From assembly GCA_028694215.1 (NCBI GenBank), contig JAQUTW010000021.1, forward strand, positions 1 to 38,610: a stretch of 38,610 nucleotides of DNA, given 5' to 3'. Source of the stretch: Paludibacteraceae bacterium (GTDB taxonomy: Bacteria > Bacteroidota > Bacteroidia > Bacteroidales > Paludibacteraceae). The notes under the pieces were generated by a model. That model was not told the origin of the DNA and did not search any database. It worked only from the letters and a program-made list of their open reading frames with translations. The translations under genes were made by a program, and so were the position numbers. Shown piece after piece: positions 28,101 through 32,657 of this stretch (the first letter of the stretch is position 1; every line of letters begins with the position of its first letter).

Positions 28101-28418
28101 CGTATAGGAAGTGGAAGTTGCTGTCAAGGTAAACCCTGTAATAGTAATCCCTGCGACAGGAGTTATGGTCATAGAACCACCAGCTCCACTTGCAGCATAA
28201 TAGATACGAAAATGGGTGTCGCTCCAAACCGGAGGAGAACCAGCGCTATTTTTTTCAGTCGTCCAAGATAACACATCTGTTACGGTTCCTGAAGTATTAC
28301 CTGCAATGGTAGTACTAGCACCCCAAACATTACCCGCAAATAAAACGAGTGATGCCACAAGCGCCAAGCCTCTAAAGCTTTTCCTCACCCTGTTTGTGAA
28401 AAAGTAAAAATGTTTCAT
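19185..28418 (-). CDS. Giant T9SS-secreted surface protein with InlB-type repeats
   Basis: The protein has 3077 residues. Residues 1-33 are a long signal peptide ending GNVWGAS. Six InlB B-repeat/Listeria-Bacteroides-type domains, each with an F-x-GW and YAxW/Y ending, lie near residues 170-255, 504-576, 672-750, 1114-1189, 1464-1534 and 1539-1629 (for example TGYTFTGWNTASDGTGTVYA). A fibronectin III domain is near 1362-1455 (VTVSWPSVKDGG...YELTYKL). Ig-like beta segments lie between these. A lamin-tail-like domain with LLGLYNGTNDTISLRGIRIGG lies near 2110-2310. The last ~70 residues (LVILDAVGRAIEVRTLTGNHVETF...DGVYAVSI...YILKVVTQ) are a type A T9SS sorting domain. It is probably a cell-surface adhesin or matrix protein. 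No enzyme motif is seen. No clear promoter was found in the gap upstream. Confidence 0.9.
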   Translation of the reverse strand: MKHFYFFTNRVRKSFRGLALVASLVLFAGNVWGASTTIAGNTSGTVTDVLSWTTEKNSAGSPPVWSDTHFRIYYAASGAGGSMTITPVAGITITGFTLTATSTSYTPAVKYNIDGGADVSGTWSSTTMAVTGLSATSSLKFRNANTSNTQLRVAVEVTYEVAAPATPYTVYFNAGTGSCGTASLTEASAGEGVTLPPASPSGGCAAESPAWVFAGWATASQTETTTAPTLLTSGDTYYPSADVTLYAVYSKTTGGSTDATLTNAEIKDGTANGSYANITVSSASGTWGGKAIRNIATGFIQINKNSSNYYFGSPTFAGGITSVTINTNNGTASGRRFYLRSSNATAEPTSGDLGEGTIPAANGSATITVTGAPTSFYIYSNGAAYIASVTVTYGSGTTTYNSNPNCCTAPTTALALTSSEGTSLILSGGDAETTIGVASGTGNSGAVTYAITSGDENHALLDESTGDFTADATGTWTITATQALNGATCGGTATITITVSEASSTITYNANGGTGTMTAQTGTTGADVTLTSNSFTRTGYTFTGWNTASDGTGTVYANGATTVYQPMTLYAQWSIISRTVTSNLTGCTATGIPANVNFETTAITATVTADACYTLPTDITVTMGGTALTADYDYMWDASTGELLLRPGSDPVAFTGNIVITITATATPNRTVTFSTGLAGLDIAAASVACGSSTTLPTVDRNLLVCEQGKDFAGWSTNSEATSVEYAEGANYTPTGDVTLYGVWSEGTVSNNYKKITTADEVTDGDYIVCYNFNSTTIAMTNTVYATGQLTATEVTPSSDIITTTDNSIIWKIQKSGGNYTIKNEAVNKYANISGSNLVLETTSSNYTLRVSSGKFYFTSSLYELLGYINASGNYFFAKSGTSTYNAYLYKRQASVTYSTTATCTLACADAAVVTLTPTPSSINMPASGNATTTIAFSQLGGGAGTWGTPSVTRLSGTGTASVTINGTNIDFSTTGVGEYEVSIAYTQNCAKVGKTTITVLATPVVTIVDVTPLTFTANCGEASAAKSVSVSGYNLTANMTATAPTNFLVSSDNSTYGPSATFTQSGGTASGTLYIKANPPAGSTNPISGNVSLTSTDATTRTLAVSATVSCTPVTVTFLDWDGTFTVWNTYYSGSIQTLPAPTRDACTGWTFSGWTTNNLTAISAGDIVGTTGANLTLTGSTTYYAVYTQGGGSSTIFSDDFADLNTANTQGVVSRDNWQALTKVYVDASPNNSQFRLGTSSVKGIATTVLMSELTGAGTLTFDLQLYGTDANKDVVVTINNGTITTASSAKSSTSNTATYTTSSTKTTHTIALNGGGTATSITFAAVTTSNNRFYLDNVSVVIGSGTYTLSPACCDINLVKPTVTTSSADESVTVSWPSVKDGGVEKATAYELTYKLASSPDDPTVVPVAATGAASYSQTITGLTNCLNYVFTVEAIGDPNAATTICSSPIASVTTYPGVAHTVNYQYGAGTGTPNVWVSGCTNGTSTTLPAVTPNTLAYVFAGWYDGTTRVGGAGDSYTPTADVTLVAQYSAAPTYTLTFVNEGAPILTKTVYSTAAENDRKATEPNANYADYGLESNPLTTACSEAVFVGWTTTETVAQGTTTSPTLVTFPYTISANATLYALWKITEGGGSEVGTYTFTGTGQTTATVSPALPSGVTYTFNNTYNSGSQITADKTMTLTVTGLNTTVNSVSLNLRRSNDGSYNTVKLVVGGVETSDNTLTPTTTAADYTYFDGNRGAVNTGSGDITLSIKASASSAYCYNMVLNIPTGTTTFYSVPKCDPEVSVSEVCAMGTPAIAMSAPVGGSDSQSYTAYATNIDDSGTKLYWTLTGTGKSSFSLNWQQTYLEGGVADSVFVLTYTPVSTLTATATLQFFADNTAGTASCEIPLTGTTCTAPVLSATSTTNTITITSTTDFGATDTVYVWNNETSEPEGGCGVFPFDSIYCKNGTAKGGKYRDLPQGVKTFTIGSTRLYQGSTYSYRGATGNCDAAVKTITTKIPTDAPVLTVSPTLWETVAEANRDSTSTTITLTGSNMNSAQVSYTLTGASAFTVVSPTSPITLSASGGATVTVKYKPTKAETSITYLDFSYTSACETKTVRVTLVGNVPGIDIVEVNPDASGFTLHTDLEGTPNIVLSQEVEHQGDGRQANDLFFSKYFEAAQTVKLLGLYNGTNDTISLRGIRIGGHKAGNLPEPKKAALWNPTEIIALDTLQYIAPGKEIILFSATGADATTVSCIAGSVGWEHEGWYPVSDKTAETVFNDATRNLFINGKNGNTNASIQTGGDRVYGLQRKAVDGTWEFIDVIGALHSTAQGDSVIGRQVKASGALTGMDDPGWVCMDGTNYLTKEAAPLSTNRHLLIRKNTVVDGLNALEQNTEDFATLCTEWEGLFVPKNGVGELTEQEITCLHFGQVSTFNYDGYYASFERIDDNLVTFTAASGRPGDWVGSFLNPTVTFQDSLRCYNLKISVERYYNMLVNPPVELSKAQVKNLDPVDDAAILAALDTVEVMSTQYKVPIIVKTNDSITTKDGRFIELSKDTCSTCDVVILNKGILTKSSDADDRDSVRTVYVYKGGRLVVPGNLNYAIQNLHIRAEGDSVGSAYIQGNLKMQQARIYHDKRIDNTKYYFFALPYSCAVSKITEMNGKTLGVYGTSWAIKYYDGLSRIENHGLESNWKLVAADATLEAGRGYVLAISSDIKKFVRFPLVTEATFTENTTAKTLDVTMYGNEEAVAGTLGYNNVGWNLVGNPYIAHFTSAASGNDGVNNGTVELGGYYQTGNSAWNRLDTEHIYVTVPNANNVGYTQARASETKLSPFISFFVQAQATGSLTFATTSRKQAPIVAAGVKSTTVDQTNTIALNLTVGAETDRTTFILNDDYITGYEIGSDLLKWKGTWAKLPYFYSFDEDNNPLAYNAVPYSEAKKQMPLGFYMPTKYAPYKFSIDRSRSDLTDLEHVYLLRKGSVVADLLLNDYSNTDIARMAENKEFAISIQRSATVITPVAETVTEGLVPYAWIKGHEMRIEQVPAEGQLVILDAVGRAIEVRTLTGNHVETFTLRSDGVYAVSITTPQNQYILKVVTQ

Positions 28419-28449
28419 AATATAATAATTTATGTATTTATCTGTTGTA

Positions 28450-28461
28450 GTGCCGTGGCAC
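28450..28461. repeat. REP-like palindrome GTGCCGTGGCAC
   Basis: A perfect palindrome with arms GTGCC/GGCAC and a 2-nt centre lies 32 nt upstream of the giant gene start. It is GC-rich in an AT-rich gap. Confidence 0.6.
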
Positions 28462-28486
28462 AGTTGTTTATGTTGTGTGTATTTGC

Positions 28487-28528
28487 TAACCCCTCCGTGC
28501 TTCGCACTCGTCCAATTAAAAAGGGGAC
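28487..28528. repeat. Diverged REP-like segment
   Basis: It begins CCCCTCCGTGCTTCGCAC, with a GTGC-TTC-GCAC hairpin, and ends with GTCC...GGGGAC pairing. The composition and the CCCCT/GGGGA words tie it to the two repeats that follow. Confidence 0.5.
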
Positions 28529-28552
28529 AACTAACTCAGGGCTTGAGCTTGG

Positions 28553-28615
28553 TTACCATCTTCTTACCGTGCTCTCCCCTTTCTAAAAGGGGAGATGTCC
28601 ACCGGACAGAGGGGT
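28553..28615. repeat. REP-like direct repeat, copy 1
   Basis: This is a 63-bp unit. It contains a 9-bp-stem hairpin (CTCCCCTTT-CTA-AAAGGGGAG, 28574-28594), then GTCC-ACC-GGAC (28597-28607), then CAGAGGGG. It is nearly identical to the copy 110 bp further on. Confidence 0.85.
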
Positions 28616-28662
28616 TTAAAAAACCTCCTACACCTACCAAACTCTCAAATCAAAACCCTCAC

Positions 28663-28724
28663 TTACCATCTTCTTACCGTGCTCTCCCCTTTTCAAAGGG
28701 GAGATGTCCACCGGACAGAGGGGT
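28663..28724. repeat. REP-like direct repeat, copy 2
   Basis: This is the same unit as at 28553-28615, 1 bp shorter in the hairpin loop. It ends 10 nt from the stop codon of the DUF559 gene. Confidence 0.85.
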
Positions 28725-28733
28725 AAAAAAAAC

Positions 28734-29111
28734 TCATTTCAAATATCTTCTTATTTCGTCAAGTGTTCGCTCCGGATAATCGAACACCTCCAAATTTTCA
28801 AATCGCAGAACTGTAAATCCTACACTTTCTAAAAACAAAGTGCGGGCAGCATCATACGCTTTCGCCTCTTCAGAGTTATGCACTTCGCCATCTAACTCTA
28901 TCACTAATTTATGCTCCGGACAACAAAAATCTACTATATAATACCCCACCGAATATTGACGTAAAAAACGTTTCCCTTCAAGTTGCCTTTTACGAATCAT
29001 CGACCACAAAGCCACTTCGGCCGGCGTCATCCTTTTGCGCAAAGCACGCCGCCTTTCTTTCATCTCGGGCTTATTAAACAACTGCTCAAACATGATATTA
29101 GTTGTTTTCAT
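28734..29111 (-). CDS. DUF559 (Vsr-like PD-(D/E)XK) endonuclease-type protein
   Basis: The protein has 125 residues. RMTPAEVALWSMIRKRQLEGKRFLRQYSVGYYIVDFCCPEHKLVIELDGEVH is the DUF559 core. D61, E72 and D74 are in the positions expected of a Vsr-like PD-(D/E)XK nuclease active site, with the RRQ-type basic strand before. The C-terminal GFTVLRFENLEVF...LDEIRRYL completes the fold at normal length. The gene is bracketed by GC-rich palindromes at 28450-28724 and 29127-29139, a pattern like that of REP-associated transposases, but no such role is proven for DUF559. Met7 is an alternative start. The substrate is unknown. Confidence 0.85.
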   Translation of the reverse strand: MKTTNIMFEQLFNKPEMKERRRALRKRMTPAEVALWSMIRKRQLEGKRFLRQYSVGYYIVDFCCPEHKLVIELDGEVHNSEEAKAYDAARTLFLESVGFTVLRFENLEVFDYPERTLDEIRRYLK

Positions 29112-29126
29112 TTTTTCATAGTCGTT

Positions 29127-29139
29127 ACGCCCATGGCGT
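29127..29139. repeat. Small palindrome ACGCC-CAT-GGCGT
   Basis: This perfect 5-bp-arm hairpin lies 16 nt upstream of the DUF559 start, on the opposite side of the gene from the other palindromes. Confidence 0.5.
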
Positions 29140-29194
29140 GTTTCTTTAAGTAGTTAAGTTGTTTCGTACTATACTGTTTTTATTATGTTTAAAA

Positions 29195-29275
29195 CTGTTG
29201 AATGTTGAATGTTTATTTCGTAACTAATCTGCTAACCGGTGAATTGACTAATCGCTAATTCGTTAATCGGCTAAA
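29195..29275 (+). repeat. Mosaic intergenic repeat, partial copy R0
   Basis: Only B-type 7-bp words (GTTGAAT, twice) and A/D-type words (CTAACCGGTGAATTGACTAATCG, then CTAATTCGTTAATCGG) are present. The C block is missing apart from TTTCGTAA. The orientation matches the other copies. Confidence 0.65.
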
Positions 29276-29860
29276 TTCCGCATTGCGGTTTATTGCCTCT
29301 TATGCACATTATTAGCACTGCAAATTTATACAATAAGTTACAATTCATTACCTGTTAGTCTGTTTACAGATTTTCAATGACAAAGGGCTTTTCGGGCATA
29401 TTAACATTCAAAAACAATAATAGAAAATTCAATATTAATTAACAACTTTATGTTTAAAAGTGAAATGCTAAAAAATGCAATCACAAACAAATCATACTGC
29501 TAAATTTTAACTTAAAATCAAACGGAGTCGCACGCACGTACTCTATTTACAAAGCGGCTGTTAGTAAGAAATTAAAGGACAATAGCAGACAAAAAAAAGA
29601 GACACACATCGGTCAAAAGAGCCATATTTGAAAACTTAAAATTAACAATTAAAATTGTCCGATTTTCATGTAAAACGCCATAAAAGTCAATATTTATTAA
29701 TTTATTTAATAATTGCAAATTTTACGATTATGAAGTTTTCAACAAATCAAAAAAAACAGCTATTAAACTACTTGTTAAAAGTTGATTATAAAATCAATCA
29801 CAATGTCATAACAAAAATATCTAATAACTAAAAAATATTAATTTACAAAGTAAAGAAGCG
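29276..29860. other. AT-rich gap without recognised genes
   Basis: No frame with a plausible protein was found on either strand. A minus-strand TAAATTTG (29328-29321) matches the -7 consensus but lacks a well-spaced TTG; it might serve the DUF559 gene through a leader of about 200 nt that crosses R0. Apart from that I see nothing specific. Confidence 0.5.
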
Positions 29861-30030
29861 GCGATTCGACTAATCGGTAAAGTGACGAACCGGTGAACGA
29901 ACGAATCGGTGAAGCGGTGAACTGGTGAACTGTTTAGTGTTTAGTGTTGATTCAATTCGTAAATTCGTAAATCTGTAAATAATTGGTGAAGCGACTAATC
30001 GTTAATCACTAATTTTTGAATCTTTGAATT
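29861..30030 (+). repeat. Mosaic intergenic repeat, copy R2
   Basis: This is a full A-B-C-D copy. A: long runs of CGGTGAA/CTGGTGAA words (29861-29936). B: TTTAGTGTTTAGTGTTG. C: AATTCGTAAATTCGTA then AATCTGTA. D: GACTAATCGTTAATCAC. It lies upstream of the nuclease lipoprotein gene and ends about 40 nt before its -7 box. Confidence 0.88.
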
Positions 30031-30070
30031 TATACAACTAATATTATGATAATTTTTGAACAGATTTGAT

Positions 30071-30078
30071 TATTTTTG
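30071..30078 (+). promoter_or_regulatory. -7 box for the nuclease lipoprotein gene
   Basis: TATTTTTG matches TAnnTTTG and lies 19 nt before the ATG at 30098. No TTG is found at the best spacing. An in-frame TTG at 30056 lies upstream of this box and is rejected as a start. Confidence 0.5.
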
Positions 30079-30097
30079 TCGGTTAAATTATAATCTC

Positions 30098-30936
30098 ATG
30101 AAAAAACACTTATATTTACTGCCTTTTATCGTCGCTATTGCATTATGCAGTTGCGAAACGAACGATCCATGGGGCGACGATCCGGCTAAAGGAACATTTT
30201 TGTGTCCACCGGAACTACCGGCCACCATCAGCAGCAGCAACTACACCTACGTTACACATACTGCCGCCCTCAAAGGCAAAACGGTACGCAACTACTCCAT
30301 GTGTTTCGACAAAACAAAATATGCAGCGCAGTGGGTGGCTTATCCGCTACATCAGTGCTACACCCTCAGTGGCACACGTACCGATGCGTGGGCTTACGAC
30401 CCCGACATTTCCAGCGCATATCAGGTACCAACAAAAGGCTACTCTGCATGGGGCTATACACGCGGACATCAAATATACCGTCGGCCGACCGTTTGGCTAC
30501 CACCGAACTAAACGCTCAAACATTCTATATGTCGAACATGACACCACAGCCCTACGATTTTAATACCAATATTTGGGCAGAGTTGGAAAGTAAAGTTCGC
30601 AGCCAATATATGTGCTTAGACACACTCTACGTGGTAACCGGTGCTTACTGGAAAAACACAGATACAAAAGTTGGAAAATATCCCGTTCCAACACACTACT
30701 ACAAAGTTTTTCTACGTACTCGCAAAGGTAACAGCGGCAAAACCGTATTCGATGCTCCTGCAGATGAACTGAAATGTATCGGTTTTTGGTTATCACACGA
30801 TGCAACAGGAAATCTTACCTCTGCCTATTGCAAATCGGTGGCTGACATAGAAAAGTTGACCGGTTTTACTTTCTTCCCAAAAGTTAATGTCGATAAAACA
30901 CAATGTGTCGCTTCCGACTGGGGATTTAGCAATTGA
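30098..30936 (+). pseudogene. DNA/RNA non-specific endonuclease lipoprotein, broken by a 2-nt frameshift
   Basis: The first frame runs from 30098 to 30511 and the second continues to 30936; joined they give about 278 residues. The N-terminus is a lipoprotein signal, with lipobox LCSC at residues about 16-19. The Endonuclease_NS active site is split exactly at its motif: the first frame reads TRGHQI (30458-30475), then goes astray, while the second frame continues PSADRLATTELNAQTFYMSNMTPQ. Removing one TA from the ATATAC stretch at 30473-30478 restores RGHQIPSADR. The His of RGH, the Asn of MSNMTPQ and NIWAELE of the metal-binding helix are all kept. The rest of the frame is undamaged, so the break is recent or an assembly error. 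It is flanked by repeat copies R2 and R3. Confidence 0.88.
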
Positions 30937-31143
30937 ATAATTGGTGAACTGACGAACCGGTGAATTGGTGAATTGGTGAATTGTGTAATGTTGAATGTGT
31001 AGTGTTGATTCAATTCGTAAATCTGTAAATTCGTAAATCTGTAAATAATTGACTAACTGACTAATTGGCTAATCATTAATCACTAATAACTAATCGTTAA
31101 TAACTTATCACTAATAACTTATCACTAATAACTAATTCGTTGT
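30937..31143 (+). repeat. Mosaic intergenic repeat, copy R3
   Basis: This full A-B-C-D copy of about 207 bp starts directly after the nuclease stop codon and ends 10 nt from the ATPase stop. A: GGTGAATT three times. C: alternating AATCTGTA and AATTCGTA. D is the longest in the family, with an exact 14-bp tandem TAATAACTTATCAC (31097-31124). Confidence 0.88.
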
Positions 31144-31153
31144 TTTTGAGTTT

Positions 31154-32356
31154 TCAATACAGAAATCCAAACAACCACAACGGAATTTCATTATGGAAAC
31201 CGGTTGCTAAGCCATCAAGTGCTAAAAACGCATTGTCTAAATGTTTAATCTGTTTTGGAGTTTTATTTTTACCGCCAATTTCAAAATAATACTTTCCATC
31301 AACACAAAAATCGGTTTGTTCGGTATAAGTAACTTTATGATTTTGTTGCAATTGATTGAAAAAGAACGTTTCACGTAAATTGCCAATTTCAGGTTGTTCT
31401 GCCGAAAGAGCATAATTGTAATTGGTATTTTGCAAGTAAATTTTTTCAGGTTTAACCATTTGTCGCATTCCTGTCGCTTTCTTTTTTAACAACAGCACAC
31501 TATGCGATTTCTCAAGCAATTGCAAATAATTCATTAAACTTGTTCGAGTTACATCAACCATTTGACTCAACTGTGAAACATTAGGGGTAAAAGGCACCAT
31601 TTCCGAAAGTATGTAAAACAACTTCTTTATTCTGTTGATTGAATAAAAATCGATATGTTCCACATTCGGCAAATCACTTTCCATCACAGTATTAAATGTT
31701 TGCAAAACGCGTTCGCCATAACCAACGACATCTTCTTGATAATAAGGATAATATCCATATTCAAGATATTTCTGAAACGCAGGCAGCGGCATGATATTCG
31801 TCTGTATTTGCTGAGCTAATGCGACATGCTTTTCAAGAATCTCTTCGAGCGAAAATGCTAATTGTGACTTCGGTAACAAATTTTCAAAAATCAGAAATTC
31901 TCTAAAAGAAAGACCAAATAATTGATAATGCCTTACACGACGACTCAAATCGGCATCTCCCTTAAAAATTTGTAACATGGACGAACCCGTAAAAATTATT
32001 TTCAACTTCGGAAAATCATCATAGATGTTTTTAATTTCTTGTGCCCATGTGGGGTATTTGTGCACCTCATCAAGATAAAGTTCCTTACCGCCAAACGAAT
32101 AAAAATCGTCGGCAAGTGCATAAAGGCTTTTGGTGCTGAAATAAATATTATCCAAACTCACGAACAACACGTTTTCAGGGCTGTTGCCATACTCTTCCTG
32201 AATATGTTGTAAAAGCATCGTGGTTTTGCCCGTTCCACGTGCACCGGTTATCCCTATCAAACGATTATTCCAATCTATTTGACTTTTCAGGTAACGTTCA
32301 AAACGCCTATCTGTGCTTTCTAACTTACGATAAAATGCCGAAAATAACTGTTTCAT
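31154..32356 (-). CDS. AAA ATPase with C-terminal DUF4143 domain
   Basis: The protein has 400 residues. The N-terminal AAA_14-type ATPase has Walker A GARGTGKTT (38-46), Walker B ELYLDEVHKY (about 92-101) and a sensor strand IIFTGSS (120-126). A winged-helix-like middle part (about 240-300) includes VSQLSQMVDVTRTSLMNYLQLLEKS. The C-terminal DUF4143 region shows FCVDGKYYFEIGGKNK, a D..E-x-G-x-K set like the PD-(D/E)XK nuclease fold. Such proteins are common, often horizontally moved, and of unsettled function. It is transcribed alone from 32374-32405. Repeat copies R3 and R4 lie at its two ends. Confidence 0.92.
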   Translation of the reverse strand: MKQLFSAFYRKLESTDRRFERYLKSQIDWNNRLIGITGARGTGKTTMLLQHIQEEYGNSPENVLFVSLDNIYFSTKSLYALADDFYSFGGKELYLDEVHKYPTWAQEIKNIYDDFPKLKIIFTGSSMLQIFKGDADLSRRVRHYQLFGLSFREFLIFENLLPKSQLAFSLEEILEKHVALAQQIQTNIMPLPAFQKYLEYGYYPYYQEDVVGYGERVLQTFNTVMESDLPNVEHIDFYSINRIKKLFYILSEMVPFTPNVSQLSQMVDVTRTSLMNYLQLLEKSHSVLLLKKKATGMRQMVKPEKIYLQNTNYNYALSAEQPEIGNLRETFFFNQLQQNHKVTYTEQTDFCVDGKYYFEIGGKNKTPKQIKHLDNAFLALDGLATGFHNEIPLWLFGFLY

Positions 32357-32373
32357 ATCTCTATTTTTTTCTG

Positions 32374-32405
32374 CAAAGATACAAAATGTATTTTACAAAA
32401 CACAA
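32374..32405 (-). promoter_or_regulatory. Promoter for the AAA/DUF4143 gene
   Basis: On the minus strand TTG (32405-32403) is followed after 21 nt by TATCTTTG (32381-32374), 17 nt before the ATG. The -33 region is inside a 23-bp direct repeat (32387-32409, 32420-32442). Confidence 0.65.
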
Positions 32406-32442
32406 AAAAGTATCAAAATTGTATTCTACAAAACACAAAAAA
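32387..32442. repeat. Direct repeat overlapping the ATPase promoter
   Basis: Two copies of TGTATT(T/C)TACAAAACACAA, followed by an A-run, have a period of 33 bp and one mismatch. One copy covers the -33 element, so binding there would block transcription. Confidence 0.6.
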
Positions 32443-32443
32443 A

Positions 32444-32657
32444 ATTGGCGAACCGGTGAACTGTTTAGCGTGGAATGTGGAATGTGTAGTGTTGAATGTG
32501 TAGCATTGATTCAATTCGTAAATCTGTAAATAATTGACTAACCGACTAATCGGTGAACTGACTAATCGGTGAAGCAGTGAACTGACTAATTGGCTAATTG
32601 TTTAATGTTTAGCGTTGAATGTGTATTCAATTCGTAAATTTGTAAATATTTGAATTA
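32444..32657 (+). repeat. Mosaic intergenic repeat, copy R4 (about one and a half units)
   Basis: The order is A-B-C-D followed by a second A-B-C. B reads as successive 7-mers GTGGAAT, GTGGAAT, GTGTAGT, GTTGAAT, GTGTAGC (about 32468-32504). The second unit begins near 32540 and ends with AATTCGTAAATTTGTA before the Fic stop codon. Confidence 0.88.

Larger units (their letters stand above)
28419..28733. other. Gap with REP-like palindromes upstream of the giant gene
   Basis: There is no gene here. The stretch holds a 12-bp palindrome (28450-28461), a GC-rich hairpin segment (28487-28528) and two direct copies of a hairpin repeat (28553-28615 and 28663-28724). No TAnnTTTG promoter for the giant gene was found. 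Confidence 0.8.

Noticed and set aside
28432-28779. A 115-codon plus-strand frame across the REP-like repeats
   Set aside because: It is a translation of the GC-rich hairpin repeats, with the peptide duplicated by the DNA repeat itself, and it overlaps the DUF559 gene.
30202-30511. Overlapping plus-strand frames as two separate genes
   Set aside because: The frames 30098-30511 and the later part up to 30936 join into one endonuclease when a TA is removed. The overlapping part of the second frame has no family match.
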